From: Candidatus Omnitrophota bacterium
Lineage (GTDB): Bacteria > Omnitrophota > Gorgyraeia > JABMRN01 > RBG-13-46-9
Assembly: GCA_016782445.1 (NCBI GenBank)
Contig: JADHYM010000012.1
Coordinates: 1 to 37,921 of the forward strand
Direction of reading: 5' to 3'
DNA: 37,921 nucleotides
The position numbers and the translations under genes are program-made. This document shows, piece by piece, positions 28,695-37,500 of the stretch (positions within the stretch are counted from its first letter, which is position 1; each line of letters starts with the position of its first letter). The notes beneath the pieces were generated by a model. That model ran no database searches. It had not been told where the DNA came from and saw only the letters and a list, made by a program, of their open reading frames with translations.

Positions 28695-29797
28695 ACGTAC
28701 TATTACTAACAACTCACTTAAATATAGGCGGAGTAGCGGTTTATACGGTAAATCTCGCAAAAGCGCTTAAAAAAGAAGGCGTTTCAGTTTACGTGGTATC
28801 CGGCGGCGGCGAGCTTCTTCCTGTTCTTAAGAAAATGCGCATACACCACATAAAGATGGGAATAAAAACAAAATTTGAATTTCATCCGAAACTTTTCCCG
28901 GCGTTTTTTGCCTTAAGAAAAATCGTAAAAAAATATAACATAGACGTAATCCACGCCCATACGCGTGTCTCGCAGGTTTTAGCGTATTTTCTTTCCCGCG
29001 CTACGGGCGCTACTTTCGTGAGCACGTGTCATGGATTTTTTAAGCACAGGCGCTTGTCGCGAAAGGTTTTTGGTGCCTGGGGAGATCATACAATAGCCAT
29101 AAGCGACGCGGTAAGGGACCACCTCATAAACGATTTTGGGCTAAAAGAGAACAAGGTGCATCTTATTTATACGGGAGTAGAATGCGAAAAACATGAACCC
29201 TCTCCGGCTAAAAACGGCAATGATAGCCGACTTACCGAAAGTGCATTTCGCAATTATCCTGTTGTAGGAACCATAACAAGACTTTCGCCGGTAAAGGGGC
29301 TCAAGTATCTTATTTTTGCCATGAAGGATATCCTGCGGGAAAACCAAGAGGTGCGGCTTCTTTTTGTGGGAGAAGGCCCGGAAAAAGCGTCCCTCTTAGA
29401 GCTTTCAAAAAGCCTAGGGATGGAGAAAAGCGTTTTTTTCGCGCCAAACACCATCAATACGCAGAAATATCTTAGCATAATGGACGTATTTGTTTTTTGT
29501 TCACTGGAGGAGGGCCTGGGGCTTTCTTTACTTGAGGCAATGGCTGCTGATAGGCCATGCGTTGCGACGGCTGTCGGGGGCGTGCCGTCCATAGTGGAAG
29601 ACGGTATTACGGGCATTCTTGTGCCGCCCAAGGATCAGGATGCGCTTAAAACCGCCATATTAAAACTTCTGAATGAAAAAGAATTTGCCCGTTCCCTTGC
29701 CCAGAGGGCCAAGGCGCTTGTTAAACTTAAGTTTTCTCTTCGGAAAATGGTAAAAGAGGTAATGGATGTCTATAAAAAAGCGCGGAAAAATAAATAA
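28691..29797 (+). CDS. GT4-family glycosyltransferase
   Basis: LNIGGVAVYTVNLAKALKKEG, DVIHAHTRVSQVLAYFLSRATGATFVSTCHGF, SLEEGLGLSLLEAMAADRPCVATAVGGVPSIVEDGITGILVPPKD. Confidence 0.93.
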   Translation: MNVLLLTTHLNIGGVAVYTVNLAKALKKEGVSVYVVSGGGELLPVLKKMRIHHIKMGIKTKFEFHPKLFPAFFALRKIVKKYNIDVIHAHTRVSQVLAYFLSRATGATFVSTCHGFFKHRRLSRKVFGAWGDHTIAISDAVRDHLINDFGLKENKVHLIYTGVECEKHEPSPAKNGNDSRLTESAFRNYPVVGTITRLSPVKGLKYLIFAMKDILRENQEVRLLFVGEGPEKASLLELSKSLGMEKSVFFAPNTINTQKYLSIMDVFVFCSLEEGLGLSLLEAMAADRPCVATAVGGVPSIVEDGITGILVPPKDQDALKTAILKLLNEKEFARSLAQRAKALVKLKFSLRKMVKEVMDVYKKARKNK

Positions 29798-30590
29798 AAG
29801 AACCGTTGTCTTTACCTTATCCGCAGCAGTTTTTATTGCTGTCGTTTTAGGGCTAAAGATTTTTCTTAACCTTGTTTATGTTCCGGCTATACTCATGTAT
29901 CATTCAGTAGGAGACCCGCCAACCGCAACGCTTGACGGATACGGAGATAAGCTTAACGTGACTCCGGAGGTTTTTGAAAAACAAATGAGGTTTTTAAAGG
30001 AGCATAACTACAATGTTATACCTTTAAATAAAATGGTAGAGCGAATCCGGGAAAAAGAACGAATACCGCATAAAACAGTCACAATAACCTTCGACGACGG
30101 TCTCAAAAATAATTTTACAAATGCATACCCTGTTTTAAAAAAATATGGTCTTCCGGCGACTTTTTTCGTAGCAGTCGATTTTATCGGCAAGAAGAATTTT
30201 CTCACATGGGAAGACATCCGCGAAATGCAGGAAAACGGCATATCAATAGGAAGCCACACGATGTCGCATAGGTGGCTCACGTCGCTGGATAAAAAAGAGC
30301 TTAAGAAGGAACTTGTTGAGTCGAAGGCAGTCATTGAGCGCGTAACCGGTAAAAAAGTATATACGCTCTCATATCCTCTCGGCAGATACAATGAGGAAAC
30401 CAAAAAAGCTGCAAAGGAGGCCGGTTATATAGGGGCGGTCGCAACAAATCCGGGGCCGACAAAACCTAAGGATGATATATACGCTCTTAAGCGTGTGCGA
30501 ATTTCCATGTCGTCAGCGAGTATGATCGTTTTGTGGATAGAAACGAGCGGGTATTATACGTTTATTAAGGAAGTTAGGGATGATGACTAG
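29766..30590 (+). CDS. Polysaccharide deacetylase family protein (NodB-like), membrane anchored
   Basis: N-terminal TM; ILMYHSVGDPP, VTITFDDGLKNNFTNAYPVLKKYGLPATFFVAVDFIG, SIGSHTMSHRWL. Confidence 0.93.
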   Translation: MSIKKRGKINKRTVVFTLSAAVFIAVVLGLKIFLNLVYVPAILMYHSVGDPPTATLDGYGDKLNVTPEVFEKQMRFLKEHNYNVIPLNKMVERIREKERIPHKTVTITFDDGLKNNFTNAYPVLKKYGLPATFFVAVDFIGKKNFLTWEDIREMQENGISIGSHTMSHRWLTSLDKKELKKELVESKAVIERVTGKKVYTLSYPLGRYNEETKKAAKEAGYIGAVATNPGPTKPKDDIYALKRVRISMSSASMIVLWIETSGYYTFIKEVRDDD

Positions 30591-30599
30591 ATAAGATTG

Positions 30600-30722
30600 G
30601 CCGTCGGATGGCTGCGTCGGTCGGTTGCGTCGCGGGAAACGGTTGTGTTAATCGATTGCGTAAAAAAACACACAACCGTCTAACGACCGACGTTTCGCGC
30701 GACACAACCGCAACCGATCAAC
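30600..30722. repeat. GTTGCGTC palindromic repeat, copy E
   Basis: gctgcgtcggtcggttgcgtcgcgggaaacggttgtgtt ... cacaaccgtctaacgaccgacgtttcgcgcgacacaaccgcaaccgatcaac. Confidence 0.85.
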
Positions 30723-30738
30723 GATAGACGGGTTTTAC

Positions 30739-31773
30739 ATGAAAAATAAATATAAGCGTATCCTCATAATAGAAGTAAACTGGCTCGGGGACGTGCTATT
30801 CTCGACGCCGTTCATACGGAGCGTGCGCGAGAAATTCAAAGACGCGCACATAGCGTGCATGATCGCGCCGCGCACAAGGGAAGTCCTGGAACACAATCCG
30901 CGCGTGAACGAAATAATCATATATGACGAAAAGGGTTCCCACCGCGGAATCTTTGGCAAGATGAGGCTCATAAAAGAGTTAAGGAAAAAGAATTTTGACA
31001 CGGCTTTTCTCCTGCACAGGTCCACGACGCGCGCGCTTCTTACGTTTCTGGCAGGCATAAAAACGCGAATCGGGTACGCAACCAAAAAGCGGGCCTTCCT
31101 TCTTACGCACCCGGTTGAGGCTTCTGATTATGGCGAGCATAAGGTAGAGTACTTTTTGCGGATCGCTAAAGAAGCAGGATGCGATACTAAGAGTAAGAAT
31201 TACGAGTTTTTCATAACTGATACGGAAAGAAAATATATCGGAAGCACCTTAGCCGAAAACGGAATAAAGGCAAACGATCTTGTCGTAGTTATGAATCCGG
31301 GGGCGAACTGGATTCCGAAGAGATGGCCGACGTGGTATTTTGCAGAGCTCGGGGATCGCCTTATTAAGGATTACAATGCGAAGGTGGTTATATCCGGCGC
31401 GAAAAATGATTTAGGGCTGGTATTACAAATAGAAAGTGCCATGAAAGAAAGACCGGTAAATCTTACCGGAAAAACAAACCTGAAACAACTCGCCGCTTTA
31501 ATGGAGCGCGCAAATTTCGTAATTTCCGGGGATACGGGCCCAACGCACATAGCGGTTGCGATGAAGTCGAACGTAATCGCGATATTCGGACCGACAAGCC
31601 TTGCGTTTACCGGGCCTTACGGGGGCGGTAATTACAAGATTTTACAAAAGAACACCTGCCGCGAAACTCCCTGTTATGAAATAGATTGCCTGAAAGAGGA
31701 ATGCATGGAATCAGTAACAGTGGACAGCGTTATGGAGGCATTTAAGGAGATGCATGCGAAATGGCAGAGATAG
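30739..31773 (+). CDS. waaF: GT9 family glycosyltransferase (lipopolysaccharide heptosyltransferase II-like)
   Basis: RILIIEVNWLGDVLFSTPFIRSVREKF, MNPGANWIPKRWPTWYFAELGDRL, ISGDTGPTHIAVAMKSNVIAIFGPTS. Confidence 0.85.
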   Translation: MKNKYKRILIIEVNWLGDVLFSTPFIRSVREKFKDAHIACMIAPRTREVLEHNPRVNEIIIYDEKGSHRGIFGKMRLIKELRKKNFDTAFLLHRSTTRALLTFLAGIKTRIGYATKKRAFLLTHPVEASDYGEHKVEYFLRIAKEAGCDTKSKNYEFFITDTERKYIGSTLAENGIKANDLVVVMNPGANWIPKRWPTWYFAELGDRLIKDYNAKVVISGAKNDLGLVLQIESAMKERPVNLTGKTNLKQLAALMERANFVISGDTGPTHIAVAMKSNVIAIFGPTSLAFTGPYGGGNYKILQKNTCRETPCYEIDCLKEECMESVTVDSVMEAFKEMHAKWQR

Positions 31774-32744
31774 ATAAAACAAAAGTGAAACGCATACTTC
31801 TCATTACCCTGTCCAATATAGGCGATATCATACTGACTACCCCGTCGGTAGAAGCGATTATCCGTCAATTTCCGGAAGCGTCTTTAGATGTAATGGTGGG
31901 GCCCAGCGGAGCTGATATTTTTCGTTGCCATAAAAAGATAAGGGACGTAATCGTATATGACAAAAAAACTTCTCTTTTAGACAAGCGCAAGCTGCTTTTT
32001 GCATTGCGCAGGAAAAAATACGATTTCGTGGCGGACTTGAAGAACACGCTTTTCCCCGTTCTCTTATTCCCAAAATACAGAACGAAACTTTTAAGACGCC
32101 GGGCTTGCGTTTCTATGCATAAAAAGGACGTTCACCTTTCCCGCCTTAAGCGCGTTGGCGTAGAGACGAACGGGGCCGGCCTTCATATTCCTATCCGGGA
32201 CGCGGATGCTAAAAAAGCAGAAGAAATACTTTTACCTATACACGGAAAGCCTTTTATTGCGATAAACCCCGGAGCCAAAAGCCACGTGAAGAGGTGGGAT
32301 GCGGAAAAATTCGCGGCTCTTTCTGACTTATTGAAAGAAAAGATGGGATATGAAATAGTAGTCATAGGGCAGGCAGAAGATAAAGGAGTACGAGATAAGG
32401 TTATCTCATGCATGAGGACAAAGCCGCTGGATCTTCTTGAGAAAACAAACATAAGAGAGCTTAGCGTTATAATACGAAAATCCGCCCTTTTGATAACGAA
32501 TGACTCGGGCCCGCTTCACGTAGGAAGCGCGGTTGGGGCGAATATACTCGCATTTTTCGGGCCGACAGACGAGAAAAAATACGGACCTGTCACCGTTGCA
32601 AAGAGCAGAGTGCTACGGAAAAAATTAGAATGCTCACCGTGCGAAGTGGCGCAGTGCGTTAATCTTAAAAATAAATACGAGTGCCTCAAATCGATTACAG
32701 TCGAGAAGGCGTTTGCTGCGGCGCGGGGGATTTTGGAAGCATGA
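31761..32744 (+). CDS. GT9 family glycosyltransferase (heptosyltransferase-like)
   Basis: RILLITLSNIGDIILTTPSVEAIIRQFPEASLDVMVG, ITNDSGPLHVGSAVGANILAFFGPTDEKKYGP. Confidence 0.9.
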   Translation: MAEIDKTKVKRILLITLSNIGDIILTTPSVEAIIRQFPEASLDVMVGPSGADIFRCHKKIRDVIVYDKKTSLLDKRKLLFALRRKKYDFVADLKNTLFPVLLFPKYRTKLLRRRACVSMHKKDVHLSRLKRVGVETNGAGLHIPIRDADAKKAEEILLPIHGKPFIAINPGAKSHVKRWDAEKFAALSDLLKEKMGYEIVVIGQAEDKGVRDKVISCMRTKPLDLLEKTNIRELSVIIRKSALLITNDSGPLHVGSAVGANILAFFGPTDEKKYGPVTVAKSRVLRKKLECSPCEVAQCVNLKNKYECLKSITVEKAFAAARGILEA

Positions 32745-33811
32745 AAATACTGCTCACAAGAACCGACCGGATTGGAGACGTGGTACTTTCGACGCCTGCT
32801 ATTAAAGCAGCGCGAGATAAATACCCGGATGCCTATATCGCTTTCATGGTGCGGCCGTACGCCAGGGATATTGTAGACGGAAATCCCTATCTCGACGAAG
32901 TTATAGTCTACGACAAATACGGAAAGCATAAAAGTTTAATCAAAACCATCTCTTTTGCGCTTAGTCTAAAGAAAAAGAAATTTGACTTATGCCTTATGCT
33001 TCACCCCACAAACCGCGTTCATCTAATCGCGCATCTCGCCGGCATAAAGCGTCGCGTCGGCTACGACAGAAAGTGCGCGTTTTTTCTTACTGAAAAAATA
33101 CCGCATAAAAAACAGGAAGGGAAGCGTCACGAGTCGGATTACACGCTTGATCTTCTACGCGCGATAGGCGCGGAACCCAAAGATAAAGAACTTTTCGTGC
33201 CGGTGAAAGCAAATGACGCAAAAAGAATAGACGATATTTTTTTCGAAAACCATATCGGCGATAAGGTTCCCGTTGTAGCCGTAAATCCCGGCGCAAGCTG
33301 CGTGTCAAAAAGGTGGGCGTCTGAAAGGTTTGCCGAGGTTTGTGAAAGATTGGCGGAAAACGAAAAAGCGAGGATAATTATTATCTCAGATGAAAAAAAC
33401 AAATCTCTTGCTTACCGGCTCGCCGAGAGTATGCGTCATGAACCCGTTAATCTAGCCGGTAAGACAACCGTCGGAGAACTCGCGGCTTTGCTCGCAAAGG
33501 CGAATCTTTTTATATCAAACGATTCAGGCCCGGTGCACGTAGCGTGCGCAGTGGGTACGCCGGTTATCTCCATATTCGGAAGAAAAGACGCAGGGCTTTC
33601 GCCGCGCCGCTGGGGGCCGACAGGCAAAAAATCAATTACCCTCCATAAAGATGTGGGCTGCAAAATATGCCTCGCTCACGACTGCCCCCTTAATTTCAAA
33701 TGCCTCGATGCGATAACTGTAGACGAGGTCTACGCTGCTGCGCGAACCCTTCTAACCCCTTCTAACCCCTCATTGCCCCCTATTTCCCCTTATGGCAAGG
33801 AGAAAAAATGA
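32741..33811 (+). CDS. GT9 family glycosyltransferase (heptosyltransferase-like)
   Basis: MKILLTRTDRIGDVVLSTPAIKAARDKYPDAYIAFMV, ISNDSGPVHVACAVGTPVISIFGRKDAGLSP; ATGA overlap gives start 32741 rather than 32681. Confidence 0.9.
   Translation: MKILLTRTDRIGDVVLSTPAIKAARDKYPDAYIAFMVRPYARDIVDGNPYLDEVIVYDKYGKHKSLIKTISFALSLKKKKFDLCLMLHPTNRVHLIAHLAGIKRRVGYDRKCAFFLTEKIPHKKQEGKRHESDYTLDLLRAIGAEPKDKELFVPVKANDAKRIDDIFFENHIGDKVPVVAVNPGASCVSKRWASERFAEVCERLAENEKARIIIISDEKNKSLAYRLAESMRHEPVNLAGKTTVGELAALLAKANLFISNDSGPVHVACAVGTPVISIFGRKDAGLSPRRWGPTGKKSITLHKDVGCKICLAHDCPLNFKCLDAITVDEVYAAARTLLTPSNPSLPPISPYGKEKK
33743..33800. repeat. C-rich short-word array (aacccctt / ccccttat) left of the second four-helix-bundle gene
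   Basis: aacccttctaaccccttctaacccctcattgccccctatttccccttatggc. Confidence 0.75.
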
Positions 33812-34383
33812 TTTACAAACCCAAGAACCCCGTCGGCTATAAAACCCTTCTTACCTGGAAACAGGCCGGTGAAATTTACCGCAAAGCAAAAGATTTTACC
33901 AAAACTTATCTAAATAATTTTAGAGATCAACGGCTTGCGAATCATATTAACGACTCCGGCAGATCCGTACAGCGCAATATCGAGGAAGGGTTTAAACGGG
34001 CTACAACGAAGGAATATGTTTCCTTTCTCGGGTTTTCGCGGGCTTCGCTGGAGGAGCTGAAAGGGGATTTTGAGGAATTGAAAAGGGAATACGGGAAAGG
34101 CATAAGGGGCGATAAGGGAAAAGAAGGGGCGATAAGGGGTAAGGTTATGAGTGAAATAGAAGGGATGCTTGATCTTATCTACGGCGAAGATTGCATGATG
34201 GGAAGGCAAATCGCTTCCCTTGAAAATAAAATGATTAAAGAAAAAACCATGCCGCAAGGTGAAGTAATAAAGAAAAATTGGAATAAATCTAAAAGAAGCG
34301 ACGAAAAGTTCTGGAAACACGTCGAGAATCGCTTCGGTCTTAAGCAAGATGAAAGCGGGAAGGTGATTAAAAAAGAAGAATAA
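33808..34383 (+). CDS. Four-helix-bundle protein (S23/IVS-type, TIGR02436-like) with insertion and C-terminal extension
   Basis: LTWKQAGEIYRKAKDFTKTYLNNFRDQRLANHINDSGRSVQRNIEEGFKRATTKEYVSFLGFSRASLEELKGDFEEL. Confidence 0.85.
   Translation: MIYKPKNPVGYKTLLTWKQAGEIYRKAKDFTKTYLNNFRDQRLANHINDSGRSVQRNIEEGFKRATTKEYVSFLGFSRASLEELKGDFEELKREYGKGIRGDKGKEGAIRGKVMSEIEGMLDLIYGEDCMMGRQIASLENKMIKEKTMPQGEVIKKNWNKSKRSDEKFWKHVENRFGLKQDESGKVIKKEE
34098..34143. repeat. Inverted internal copy of the CCCCTTAT-family array
   Basis: gggaaaggcataaggggcgataagggaaaagaaggggcgataaggggtaag; reverse complement gives cttaccccttatcgccccttcttttcccttatcgccccttat; encodes GKGIRGDKGKEGAIRGK. Confidence 0.75.
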
Positions 34384-34390
34384 TAAATTA

Positions 34391-34467
34391 GTCTTACCCC
34401 CTTCTCATTCCCCTTATTAAACCCCCTATCGACCCTTATTTCCCCTTATCCTTTCCCTTATCAACCA
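34391..34467. repeat. C-rich short-word array (ccccttat) right of the second four-helix-bundle gene
   Basis: cttacccccttctcattccccttattaaaccccctatcgacccttatttccccttatcctttcccttatcaacc. Confidence 0.8.
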
Positions 34468-34571
34468 TTTTCAGTCTCAAGGCGTTCTGCGTAAAATACC
34501 CATGTTAAGAGAACAAAACTTTTACCTTCCTGTGACACATAGCATTGTATTATATGCTATATTTTATCTAT

Positions 34572-37500
34572 ATGTTTACAATGAAACGACATATTGTACC
34601 AAAATGTATAGCTATATATGTGGCTCTGTGTGTGTTTTTAAGCACTATACCCGGCATAGAAGAGGCACGCGCATTAGCGCCGGTACCTGGCGTAGAGAAG
34701 CCTTACGTGCGCTGGAACTGGCGCATTTCAGAGCTCTTGCGTTCTGGAAAACTCGACTTTGCTCCCGATAATGATTTGCTTTTCGAAGCTAATCATTCGG
34801 ATGCTCTTCTTCTCTCGCACGGAAAAATTCTTGCCAAAGAAAAACTAAAGGAAAATCCCCTCAAACTTATTCGTTCAGTTATCCATGAAGAGGTCGAAGC
34901 GATCCTTCAGATAATGAAGCGCCAGAACCGCGCAAAATTCTCAAAACTCATCAATATAATCCTTTCAGAAGACACTTTGAAACACAAATACCTTGTCTTG
35001 GTTGGCGAGATATTGCCGCACATGACAGACGAAATGATTGCATGTGATATGGTTTCCAAGGGGCTGGAGCTTGAGATTGCGATACAAGAAGGTTTCATGT
35101 CTCTGGATGATATAAAAGGCGCAGAAAGAGAATTTTTCTTAGAGATACGCCCTATTATAAACTCCCTCCGCCACAGCTACTTCACCGGCATGTTCTTCGA
35201 TTCATCTGTGCGCGAGGCGAAAATCCGCGTGGCACAGGCTAACGGCATGCGTTTCACGCAAGTTGCGGCGAGCGCGTCGAAGAAGTCACCGGAAATAACG
35301 ATTCGGGAATTGCGGGAATCCGGCGAAAAAGAGCTTGCCGTTCTAAAAGTACAAAAAACAATGAAGGATTTAGGATTCAGCGGGCAAAGATTTGGACCAA
35401 TACGTATACCGGAAGACATAAGGAAGGATGGCTATTTTGAGTTTAAATCAGGCAGATTTAAAATAGAATGCGTACCTGCATTGAATACTTCGGCATATAT
35501 CTTTGCAATAGAAAACGAAGGGAGAATTATTGGACATGGCGTTATATCCTATTCCGGCAGCTATCCTAATGAGGCAAGGTTCATTTTTGAAGTGCATCCT
35601 TGCTATAGGGGTAGAGGTTATGGTAAGGAAGCGCTGAAGCTGATACTAGCCGCCGCAAAAGAGACAAGGCTTGCTGAAAGGAAGGTTGAGAGGGTTGAGT
35701 GGGCTAATCAATCTAACGCTCCGTCTTCCATAAGTTCATTTTTAAAATTACACGGAGCTGATGAAGACCTTGGTTTTAACGTGGTGGAAACGAGGCGAAA
35801 ACCTAGTTCCGGGAAACCGTTAACACGCAAGGAGCAGAAAAAACGCGACCTCTCTCCGGAGAACTATTTCAAGGGCATGATGGATTGGTCGGGCGCAACG
35901 GATCTTTCGGGTTCCACTAAGGAGCCGGCAGGGGTACGAAGGGACGACAACGTTCCGATGGACGATGGACGAAAGGACGAAGGACGAGGGGGCGAAAACG
36001 CGCCGGCGGGTGACGGACAAAAGACAGTAGAGGGCAGTGTTTCGGTATTGTCGCACCAGAGATTTTTTCTCGAATCACTTGGCTTTGATCTGGCTCAAGA
36101 CAAAATAGAGCACGTACAGGACGGTTATGCTATTAGTAAGAAGCCTATAACGGAAGATAACGAGGCAAGTTGTCAGAAAATTCTTGGGACGAGAAGAGAA
36201 AGCGACAACCTTGTTCTTCTGTTGGATATTAAAAACCGCGCGCCGCTGGCTTTGTTTTACGAAAATACATTCAGATATTACCCGATTGTCATACTTCTTC
36301 ATGACGAGGAAGCGCGGTACTCCACTGAAAGCGAAGGCCCCTTTAACAGGGTGCACGGATTTTTCAGGAATAGCCGAGAAAGGGCGACGCCTATTATACG
36401 GTATTCTTTTGTCAACAGCGAAGACATAAAGGTGTTTCCGTCCGTTTACGATGAGGGTTTCGCGTTTTATGAGTATTTCAGCCGATTAAGTCACCTCGCA
36501 TCCGGCAAAAAGCGGGTAGCAATTATAGGCACCGGGACAGGAAGGGACATATGTGAAATATGGGATGTTGAAGGCATAGAGGAAATAGTCGGCACAGAAA
36601 TAGATCCCGTTTCTATGGCAAATACCGAATTTACCGTATCCGAACTCCGGTTAAATGGAAATAAAAATAAGAAAGTGACGCTCAAGGCGCAGCCAACTCT
36701 CGAGGGGCTTGGCATGTTTGATTTTATAGCGTTTGCCTGCCCCCTGGCAATTACAGAAACCCTAAAAGAAAAATGCCCACGTGCTGAAGTAAAAAAAGCC
36801 CTCCAAGCGGGAAAGGTTTCTTACGATGTGTTCGATCCGGACGGCCGTATAGCTCGAAATGTTATCAAAGAAGCCTCAGAACACCTTAACACCGGAGGCA
36901 AATTCCTTCTTTTAAACCACGATGTACCTGAAGTGGATCAGTGGCTTTTTGAGAATGGCTTTCAATTCGAAAAAAGATGTATAACTTTTTCCTGTGTTGG
37001 CGAAAAGATAGCGCTTTATATGGCCACCAAAACTTCTCTTACGCCTGCCGAGCAAAAAGCCCGCGACCTCTCGCCGAAGCACTACTACAAGGGCATGATG
37101 AATTGGTCGGGCAATGCAGATTTTGAAGATGCGCAGCCGGCGGACGGGGACGCTGCTCTAAGTCTTTCTATAGAAAAAATCCGTAAAATATTGTCTTCAG
37201 TGAATGGAAAAACAATCAAGAGGGAACATGTTAAGGGAAAAATTATCACTGAATTGTTGTCTATAAAAAGAGATGGATTATCTTTATTTAAATACAGTCA
37301 TGCAAAGCGAATAGCAGACTTAATGAGTTTAGGCGAACGTTTATCTCTGCTCGAGCCTTTGAGTTTATATCCATATCATCCGGGGCAAATAGACATAAAT
37401 AAATTTTTATTTAAAGGCACTCACATTGCCTTCATTTTACGAACCTTCCGTACAGAGCCAGAAATAAAAAGCCTTATCGCAACCCTGCAAGGCTTGGGCA

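Noticed and set aside
31674-33720. Cys-rich C-termini of the GT9 proteins (CSPC...C...C) as a novel metal site
   Set aside because: Such conserved cysteines are, as far as I recall, common in GT9/heptosyltransferase-like proteins; present in all four copies here.
36184-36429. 81-aa + ORF and nearby minus ORFs after 34.5 kb
   Set aside because: Overlap the long open frame from 34572, which has coherent domain motifs; these are out-of-frame shadows.
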